This document shows, piece by piece, positions 1 through 4,566 of a stretch of 5,457 bases of DNA. Below the pieces are notes generated by a model. The model had not been told where the DNA came from, made no database searches, and saw nothing but the letters and a program-made list of their open reading frames with translations. The position numbers were made by a program, and so were the translations under genes. Source of the DNA: a candidate division TA06 bacterium DG_78 (GTDB taxonomy: Bacteria > Hydrothermota > Tepidihabitantia > SM23-42); the NCBI GenBank assembly GCA_001303225.1, contig LJNI01000154.1:1-5457 (forward strand), in the 5' to 3' direction. How positions within the stretch are numbered: position 1 is the first letter of the stretch; each line of letters begins with the position of its first letter.

Positions 1-74
1 CACACTATGAAAAATAAATATTGTCTTGTATTCTTAAAATAAATCTAATTCGTATTTCGATAGAGCCTCACCCA

Positions 75-659
75 TTACGGTGTAACCATCGTCTCAACAA
101 TAAATGCACCGTGATAACCCTGTCTCAGCATCCTGTTCTTGAGGGTCTCAGCATCTTCATAGGTCAAGCAGTCTCCCACGCGCACCTTATAGTATGGCGC
201 AACATAGTCAACATAAACACGTTCGGTCAGCACCGAACTCGCATCACTGGCTACTCTATTGGCATTCTTTTCAGTCGAAGACGCAAAAATCTGGATCCGA
301 AAACCAAACACCCTGAGCGGCGAAGGAGTTAGTGCTGGTGGCGGTGCAGGAGGAACATACGGTTCCTCAATCACTGGTGGCGGTGCTTCTTCTACTGGCG
401 GTGGTACACTCGGCTCTTCAATAACAGAAACGGGTTCTTCAATGACTGGCATAGGTTCTTCTTCAATTGGTGGTGGAACAACTGCAATTTCTTCAGGTTC
501 TGTTACTTCTTCTTCAGGATACACGGGTTCTTCTATCACGTATCCTTCTTCCTCGCCAAAAACAATAACTTCCTCGAGTCCCTCGGTTTCAACTGTTGTT
601 TTCTTTGGTGCGCACAAAACAAAAAATATGATGCACCCGATTAATAGTATTTTTTTCAT
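75..659 (-). CDS. SPOR-domain envelope protein, probable lipoprotein, with Pro/Glu-rich linker
   Basis: This 194-residue protein probably binds peptidoglycan from the periplasmic side. Residues 1-16 form a signal peptide (MKK, then a hydrophobic stretch ending FFVLC). Cys16 is a candidate lipidated residue, though Leu at -1 is a poor lipobox; LIGC at 6-9 fits the consensus better but lies very early. Residues 21-115 are a low-complexity Pro/Glu/Val linker with four VIEEP repeats, a typical spacer between membrane and cell wall. Residues 119-192 resemble a SPOR domain: it opens FRIQIFASST, has YYKVRVGD mid-domain, then a helix (EDAETLKNRM) and a final strand (AFIVET). SPOR domains bind glycan strands stripped of stem peptides, often at division sites. 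The ATG at 659 is chosen because GGAGG lies four bases upstream; a GTG at 689 in the same frame has no such site. It is the last gene of the leftward operon, 26 bases after the guanylyltransferase. The SPOR call is fairly sure; lipidation is inference. Confidence 0.85.
   Translation of the reverse strand: MKKILLIGCIIFFVLCAPKKTTVETEGLEEVIVFGEEEGYVIEEPVYPEEEVTEPEEIAVVPPPIEEEPMPVIEEPVSVIEEPSVPPPVEEAPPPVIEEPYVPPAPPPALTPSPLRVFGFRIQIFASSTEKNANRVASDASSVLTERVYVDYVAPYYKVRVGDCLTYEDAETLKNRMLRQGYHGAFIVETMVTP
336..539 (-). repeat. Degenerate in-frame repeat coding the VIEEP / Pro-Glu linker
   Basis: Within the SPOR gene, residues 41-108 carry VIEEP at 41-45, 72-76, 79-83 and 96-100, separated by runs such as VPPP and APPP. 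At DNA level this appears on the plus strand as recurring GGTTCTTC and GGTGG units. The repeat is imperfect and keeps frame, so it could change in copy number by slippage without breaking the gene. It is protein low complexity, not a mobile or regulatory repeat. Confidence 0.6.
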
Positions 660-669
660 CCTACCTCCT
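660..669 (-). promoter_or_regulatory. Shine-Dalgarno that fixes the start of the SPOR gene
   Basis: On the minus strand GGAGG (668-664) is followed by TAGG and then ATG (659-657). This strong site argues for the ATG over the in-frame GTG at 689. That GTG would form a GTGA overlap with the preceding stop but has only CTACTTAA in front of it. Confidence 0.75.
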
Positions 670-685
670 TTTTTCAAAAAATCAA

Positions 686-1693
686 TCACTTAAGTAGCGT
701 TTTTAAATCTTGAACTCTATCTTTCTTACAAACTAACACACCTCGCGGGCCGACGACAACAACAACTCCCCTTAGTCCGTATGCCTTCAGCGGAATACCA
801 TAAGTATACATAATTGAGTCAGCGATTTCAACCCCTTGAGCATTGCCAATGAGAACATTTCTATTTTTGTCTTTTTTGAAATACCGTTCAAGCGCCAGCC
901 ATGAACCTACATCATCCCACTGGAAATTGCCTTTCACGACACACAATGTATCAGTTTTCTCCATAACGCCATAATCAATTGAAATATCCGGAATGTACTG
1001 GAAATACTTTTTCTTTTTTGTCTGCATATACCGTATCACACCATGATACACGTCTGGGATGAATCGTTCTATTTGGTCAAGAATGTCACGAATACGGAAA
1101 GTGAATATACCACTATTCCATAAGTACTTCTTTGATTTGAGGTACTGTTTTGCCTTACGTAATGAAGGTTTTTCAGTGAAATCTCCTCCACCGAATGCAC
1201 TGAGCCCGCGGTGAGCACCAATTTTTTTCCCGGTCTTAATATAACCATATCCTGTTTCCGGACGAACTGGTCTTATACCATAGGTAACAAGATACCCCTG
1301 CGCAGCACATTTCTGCCCAAACTTCAAAGCAGCGATAAAGTTTTTATCTGTACTTATAAGATGATCCGCGGGCATAACATGTATCACACCATCACCGTAA
1401 TTGCGTTCTAAAATCTTTGCTGCGAGACAAATTGCTGGTGCTGTATTACGTCGCATTGGTTCTATAATAACTCGCTCTCGGCCGACAAATTTGTGGGTGA
1501 TACCTTTTAGTTCTTCAGGGATAATAAATATCCGCTCATTTTTTCTAAAATAACGTTTGATCCTATCCACGGTTTGTATGATAAGCGGTTTGTTGTTAAA
1601 GATGGACAAAAATTGTTTCGGTATGTTTGGTTGACTCATTGGCCAGAAACGTTTACCACGACCACCAGCTAAGATTACTGCAAACTTTTTAAT
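686..1693 (-). CDS. manC: Mannose-1-phosphate guanylyltransferase (GDP-mannose pyrophosphorylase), ATT start
   Basis: The predicted enzyme makes GDP-mannose from mannose 1-phosphate and GTP in the cytoplasm, feeding mannose, and often fucose or rhamnose, into surface polysaccharides. Counted from the ATT at 1693 (read as Met) it has 335 residues. Motifs in order are the nucleotide-binding loop LAGGRGKRFWPMS (8-20), PKQF (25-28), EPMRRNTAPAI (78-88), MPADH (107-111), ETGYGYI (146-152), EKP (174-176), WNSGIF (192-197), DYGVME (240-245) and WDDVGSW (259-265). All are family hallmarks. The length fits the single-domain form, and no phosphomannose isomerase domain follows. The first in-frame ATG (1639) would delete the catalytic GGxGxR loop. 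An in-frame TAG at 1699-1697 limits extension, leaving ATT as the only plausible start. That ATT shares one base with the TAA of the DUF3108 gene. Function is confident; the initiator is inferred. A sequencing or assembly error changing ATG to ATT is the main alternative. Confidence 0.92.
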   Translation of the reverse strand: MKKFAVILAGGRGKRFWPMSQPNIPKQFLSIFNNKPLIIQTVDRIKRYFRKNERIFIIPEELKGITHKFVGRERVIIEPMRRNTAPAICLAAKILERNYGDGVIHVMPADHLISTDKNFIAALKFGQKCAAQGYLVTYGIRPVRPETGYGYIKTGKKIGAHRGLSAFGGGDFTEKPSLRKAKQYLKSKKYLWNSGIFTFRIRDILDQIERFIPDVYHGVIRYMQTKKKKYFQYIPDISIDYGVMEKTDTLCVVKGNFQWDDVGSWLALERYFKKDKNRNVLIGNAQGVEIADSIMYTYGIPLKAYGLRGVVVVVGPRGVLVCKKDRVQDLKTLLK

Positions 1694-2363
1694 TTGCTAC
1701 CCCCTTAAGTTTAAATAAAATACTACCAAAATTCATTTTTGTTTTAATTTGCACAGGGTATCGCAAGTCATCGTCAGAATACCATATCTGCATACCACCC
1801 TTACTCGAAAACATTCCTTTTTCTTCTGTTCGTGGTTCAACCAAGATTGTATTGAAATTCCCAATTGATGTTTTAATGGTTTCTTTTTTTGACACGAAGC
1901 AATTTACTTCATAATTTTCTTTTGATTCATGGATATGAAGGTTTATTGTGTCACCGATGGTCAGTGGGACTGTTCGAAGATAATACCAAAAGGTGAGTAT
2001 ATCCCTCGATTCTTCCAACAGCTCAAGGTTTATAGAATCATCATACACTACGGATAAATCATCATGATAAAAGTAGATTTCTGAGTGATTACGAAAATCA
2101 CCCTCATTCACTCTTTTCTCATAAAAAAGTGGTAATAGATCATATCTTCTTGCATATACCTGTATTGTATCATTCAGTGAAAAAAGAAACCTGAGATTTT
2201 GATTGGAAGAAAGAATCGAAGACAGAAAATAGCAATCCGTATTATTGTACGTAATCGTGTCTTGTATTTCTAAGGTCATTGAACCCAAATGGAGAAAGCT
2301 GAATGTGGCGGTATACTCAAGCCGCTCCCCAACCGAGAAACAAATGAGAAAGAGGAGAAACAT
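1689..2363 (-). CDS. DUF3108-family exported protein
   Basis: A 224-residue protein of the DUF3108 type, a family of mostly uncharacterised, probably periplasmic beta-rich proteins. A short hydrophobic leader without basic residues (MFLLFLICFSVG) is followed by GERLEYTATF and LHLGSMTLEI (12-33). The family's other conserved spots are present: DILTFWYYLR (121-130), GNFNTILVEP (168-177) and IWYSDDDLRYPVQIK (193-207), ending in an FGSI strand. A signal-peptidase cut after Gly12 is plausible, although the leader is very short. The ATG at 2363 overlaps the upstream TGA by one base (TGATG). A GTG one codon earlier (2366) is a possible alternative and adds only one residue. No Shine-Dalgarno is visible before either, so translation probably depends on ribosomes finishing the protease gene. 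The molecular role is unknown. Its place between a membrane-protease pair and a nucleotide-sugar enzyme suggests an envelope role, by inference only. Confidence 0.82.
   Translation of the reverse strand: MFLLFLICFSVGERLEYTATFSFLHLGSMTLEIQDTITYNNTDCYFLSSILSSNQNLRFLFSLNDTIQVYARRYDLLPLFYEKRVNEGDFRNHSEIYFYHDDLSVVYDDSINLELLEESRDILTFWYYLRTVPLTIGDTINLHIHESKENYEVNCFVSKKETIKTSIGNFNTILVEPRTEEKGMFSSKGGMQIWYSDDDLRYPVQIKTKMNFGSILFKLKGVAN
1694..1706 (-). promoter_or_regulatory. Shine-Dalgarno-like AAGGGGG before the ATT start
   Basis: The minus strand reads AAGGGGG (1706-1700), then TAGCAA, then ATT (1693-1691). It differs from AAGGAGG at one base and sits six bases from the ATT, a normal spacing. The ATG at 1639 instead follows codons for RFWP with no purine-rich site. 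The site lies inside the last codons of the DUF3108 gene. Confidence 0.6.
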
Positions 2364-3271
2364 CACATCACGAGATTGTTCAATCTTTCGATTCTTTGAT
2401 TAAGTGGCGGATGCGTGGCAAAAAGTCCAGCAACGTCGAGCCGATCTTTTCCAAAGGGACTGGCGATAAAGAGATGAGCATTTGATTGAGAAGCGCTTTT
2501 TAGTGGCTGATGGTTGTCGCGCAGTTTTGCGAGTGCCTGGGCGAGACCATGAGGATAGCGTGTAATATATGCACCAGAAGCATCAGCGAGATACTCGCGT
2601 TGTCTCGAAATTGCGGCTCTGATGAGTGCGACAAATATTGGAGCAATTATTGCCAACACGAGACCAACGATGAGGAGTATCAGACCCGCTTGGCCACCAC
2701 CGCGGCGGCTGGATTTTCGTCTTCCTCCCCAGAAAAGAGAACGGAGGAAAAAATCCCGCAGGAGTATAATAAGACCTCCGATTGCTGCGACAACAGTCAT
2801 AAGCAGTATATCATAATTTCTGATATGGGCAATCTCATGAGCAACTACGCCTTGGAGTTCTTGTCTATTCAACGTTTCTAAGAGCCCAGTGGTGACGGCG
2901 ATCGAAGCGTGTTGGGGATTCCTTCCAGTGGCAAATGCATTCAGTGCTGGCGTTGGAGTAATATAAACCTTTGGTTTAGGAATTCCGGCAGCAATCGATA
3001 CCTCTTCAACCACATTATACAACATCTTAAATTCATCAGGGTCAGCAGGAACAGAACCAGTCGATGACAGGGCAATTTTATCGGAATTGTAGTACAGTAT
3101 AATGTTGTAAAGAATAATAAAAACCGCAAAAAATATATAGCCAACGGTTCCCCAATGGGTGACTTGTATAATAATATATCCAAGCACTCCAAGAAAAATA
3201 CTGGTGACTATAATAAAGAGTACTGTTTTTCGCTTATTGACATCAATAAGGTCGTATAATGTTTCACGCAT
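2363..3271 (-). CDS. htpX: HtpX-like M48 membrane zinc metalloprotease
   Basis: A 302-residue integral membrane peptidase of family M48 (HtpX type), which degrades damaged or misassembled membrane proteins. The visible order is two N-terminal membrane segments (about 17-36 and 43-61), a substrate-side strand region with ALNAFATG (109-116), and the zinc motif HEIAH (145-149). Two further hydrophobic stretches follow (about 155-171 and 196-218), separated by a basic and Gly-rich loop (GGRRKSSRRGGG). EYLAD (226-230) supplies the third zinc ligand Glu226, and the C-terminus has FATHPPLNQRIERL. Catalytic and metal-binding residues are intact and the length is normal. Start ATG 3271 overlaps the lemA stop as TAATG; a weak AAGGT lies nine bases before it. 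Pairing with LemA is common in bacteria. The C-terminal half is continuous, with no frameshift. The main uncertainty is the exact subfamily name, not the protease assignment. Confidence 0.93.
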   Translation of the reverse strand: MRETLYDLIDVNKRKTVLFIIVTSIFLGVLGYIIIQVTHWGTVGYIFFAVFIILYNIILYYNSDKIALSSTGSVPADPDEFKMLYNVVEEVSIAAGIPKPKVYITPTPALNAFATGRNPQHASIAVTTGLLETLNRQELQGVVAHEIAHIRNYDILLMTVVAAIGGLIILLRDFFLRSLFWGGRRKSSRRGGGQAGLILLIVGLVLAIIAPIFVALIRAAISRQREYLADASGAYITRYPHGLAQALAKLRDNHQPLKSASQSNAHLFIASPFGKDRLDVAGLFATHPPLNQRIERLNNLVM

Positions 3272-3813
3272 TAAAATTTGACCTTAACAGCTTCTCTCTC
3301 CTCGGTTGGTGCCTCAAAAAATTCTCGAGCTTTGAAGTTAAACATTGAAGCGATCATAGTCTGAGGGAATTTTTGGATTGTTGCATTATAGTCCATCACA
3401 ACATCATTGTAGAATTGACGAGCAAAAGAAATCTTATTCTCGGTGGCAGTCAATTCCTCTTGGAGCTTTAGGAAGTTTTCGTTTGCCTTTAATTGAGGAT
3501 AATTTTCGGCTACGGCGAAAAGCGTCTTTAAGGTTGATGTCAACATATTATTCGCCTCAGCAGCCTCTTTTGGGCTCGTAGCACCCATTGCCCTCGAACG
3601 CAATTCCGCGACCTTCTCTAAAACCTCTTTCTCATGAGCCGCATATCCCTTTACTGTCTCAACGAGATTCGGAATCAAATCGTATCGTCTTTTCAATTGA
3701 ACATCAATCTGCGCCCATCCATTGTTTACTCTCATTCTCTTAACGACGAGTCTATTGTATATCGCAATAACTATTATCACGAGAAGGATAATTATAATTA
3801 ATAAAAGTATCAT
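3271..3813 (-). CDS. lemA: LemA family membrane-anchored helical protein
   Basis: A 180-residue LemA protein: one N-terminal membrane segment (residues 2-19, almost all Ile/Leu/Val) and then a long alpha-helical domain. Family signatures are NGWAQIDVQLKRRYDLIPNL (31-50), followed directly by VETVKGYAAHE; ENYPQLKANENF (103-114); LQEELTATENKI (117-128); YNDVVMDYN (135-143) and FEAP (166-169). The protein is full length. LemA's biochemical function is poorly known; it is usually seen beside M48 proteases or other envelope genes and is thought to be anchored with its helical domain outside the cytoplasm. It is the first gene of the leftward operon, with GGAGG four bases before the ATG and a promoter just upstream. 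Its stop shares one base with the htpX start. I see nothing damaged or odd in the coding sequence. Confidence 0.95.
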   Translation of the reverse strand: MILLLIIIILLVIIVIAIYNRLVVKRMRVNNGWAQIDVQLKRRYDLIPNLVETVKGYAAHEKEVLEKVAELRSRAMGATSPKEAAEANNMLTSTLKTLFAVAENYPQLKANENFLKLQEELTATENKISFARQFYNDVVMDYNATIQKFPQTMIASMFNFKAREFFEAPTEEREAVKVKF

Positions 3814-3829
3814 TTTACCTCCGTGTAAT

Positions 3830-3857
3830 ATTTTATATAAATATCAGTATTTGTCAA
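3830..3857 (-). promoter_or_regulatory. Sigma70-like promoter for the lemA operon
   Basis: The minus strand has a perfect -35 TTGACA (3857-3852), a 16-bp spacer and TAAAAT (3835-3830), five of six matches to TATAAT. With normal spacing the transcript would begin near 3823-3824, about 10 nt before the lemA ATG, and open with GGAGG (3822-3818). No start site has been measured; the call rests on the two boxes and their position. Confidence 0.7.
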
Positions 3858-3900
3858 GAAAAATATTTGAGAGCACTGAAAAAGTATTCATCGTTCTCAA

Positions 3901-3923
3901 GGTTTCTGGTTTTTTCAGAAATC
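3901..3923 (+). repeat. Small inverted repeat between the divergent promoters
   Basis: TTTCTG (3903-3908) pairs with CAGAAA (3916-3921) around a seven-base loop; G3902-T3922 and G3901-C3923 extend the stem to eight pairs with one wobble. It lies upstream of both predicted start sites, so it would act as DNA (an operator), not as a terminator or leader structure. A second pair, TTGAGA (3867-3872) and TCTCAA (3895-3900), sits nearby. Short AT-rich palindromes arise by chance, so a regulatory role is speculative. Confidence 0.3.
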
Positions 3924-3936
3924 TCCAAATCGGGTC

Positions 3937-3964
3937 TTGACATAATAAGAATAATGTGTAATAT
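3937..3964 (+). promoter_or_regulatory. Sigma70-like promoter for the lytic transglycosylase, predicted leaderless
   Basis: A perfect TTGACA (3937-3942), a 16-bp spacer and TAATAT (3959-3964, four of six matches including the key T1, A2 and T6) lie just before the gene. Six T residues follow and then ATG at 3971. Seven bases from the last -10 base is 3971, so transcription is predicted to start on the start codon itself. No Shine-Dalgarno is present, which fits. Confidence 0.6.
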
Positions 3965-3970
3965 TTTTTT

Positions 3971-4537
3971 ATGATTATATTGTTTCTTTTAGGCCAAATA
4001 ATTTCGTCCACGAAAACAGATAATGTACTCATTACAAATATCCCACCTATTGATAGGGGTGCTGTTATTGAAGATGTGAATAAAGATAAGTACGACCACA
4101 TCATTAGATATTATTGCCAATTATATGGAATAGATGTGGAGCTTGTTAAGCTTATTATTGAAAAAGAATCAAATTTTAATCCACGGGCAGTTTCAATACG
4201 AGGTGCAATTGGCCTCATGCAACTGATGCCAGAAACCGCGAGGCTCCTCGGTGTGAAAAATTTGTATGATCCATGGGAAAATATTCATGGGGGCGTCAAA
4301 TATTTGAAAAAACTTTCTGATATGTTTGCTGGTGACGTAGAATTAATGCTTGCTGCATATCATGCTGGACCAGGTCTTGTTAAAAAATTAAACCGTGTAC
4401 CGGCAATATCTACAACCGTAGCATATGTTAATACTATCATATCACGGTATGAACCAGCTCGACAAACAAAACCGATCTATTTTACACTCACTGAGGATGG
4501 CACTCCATTTCTCACAAATTTGCCTCGGAGCAATTGA
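3971..4537 (+). CDS. Secreted lytic transglycosylase (SLT domain, GH23-like)
   Basis: A 188-residue enzyme predicted to cleave the MurNAc-GlcNAc bond of peptidoglycan with formation of a 1,6-anhydro end, acting in the periplasm. Residues 1-13 are a short hydrophobic export signal without basic residues. The SLT domain spans about 40-160: the catalytic Glu is in EKESNFNPRAVS (Glu66), GLMQLMP is at 81-87, and AYHAGP at 129-134 stands where the family usually has AYNAGP. AYVNTIISRY (151-160) closes the fold. The tail (168-186, with YFTLTEDGTPFLTNLP) recalls the short beta motif, often ending in TN-P, found after or before SLT domains in many bacteria. An in-frame TAA at 3959 and the lack of other starts make ATG 3971 secure. 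There is no Shine-Dalgarno; the promoter abuts the ATG. It is transcribed away from the lemA operon and converges on the YfhO gene. Confidence 0.93.
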   Translation: MIILFLLGQIISSTKTDNVLITNIPPIDRGAVIEDVNKDKYDHIIRYYCQLYGIDVELVKLIIEKESNFNPRAVSIRGAIGLMQLMPETARLLGVKNLYDPWENIHGGVKYLKKLSDMFAGDVELMLAAYHAGPGLVKKLNRVPAISTTVAYVNTIISRYEPARQTKPIYFTLTEDGTPFLTNLPRSN

Positions 4538-4566
4538 AGAGACCACAAGCAATTAAATAGTCTTTA

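Noticed and set aside
1..74. Terminator or small gene downstream of the SPOR gene
   Set aside because: The stretch is AT-rich without a stable stem followed by a T run, and the only frame, on the plus strand from 21, is a shadow running into the SPOR gene.
660..689. GTG start at 689 for the SPOR gene, giving a GTGA overlap with the guanylyltransferase stop
   Set aside because: No Shine-Dalgarno precedes it, while the ATG at 659 has GGAGG at good spacing. Kept only as an alternative because of the lipobox question.
259..693. 144-residue plus-strand frame rich in Ser, Gly and Thr, opposite the SPOR gene
   Set aside because: It is the antisense reading of the Pro/Glu repeat region, has no recognisable domain or ribosome binding site, and the minus-strand gene has a clear signal peptide and SPOR domain.
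1689..1699. Programmed +1 frameshift fusing DUF3108 to the guanylyltransferase
   Set aside because: Both are complete families normally found alone, no recognised slippery motif is present, and an SD-like site sits in front of the ATT. Separate initiation is simpler.
2510..2881. Plus-strand frame of 123 residues inside the protease gene
   Set aside because: It is a shadow of the HtpX coding sequence with no domain, signal or ribosome binding site.
3844..4104. Minus-strand 86-residue frame across the divergent promoters and the transglycosylase start
   Set aside because: It overlaps the control region and the 5' end of a well-supported gene, and resembles no family.
4538..4566. Bidirectional terminator between the convergent genes
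   Set aside because: Only a four-base AGAC/GTCT pairing is visible (4539-4542 with 4560-4563), too weak for a hairpin, and there is no U-tract pattern on either strand.
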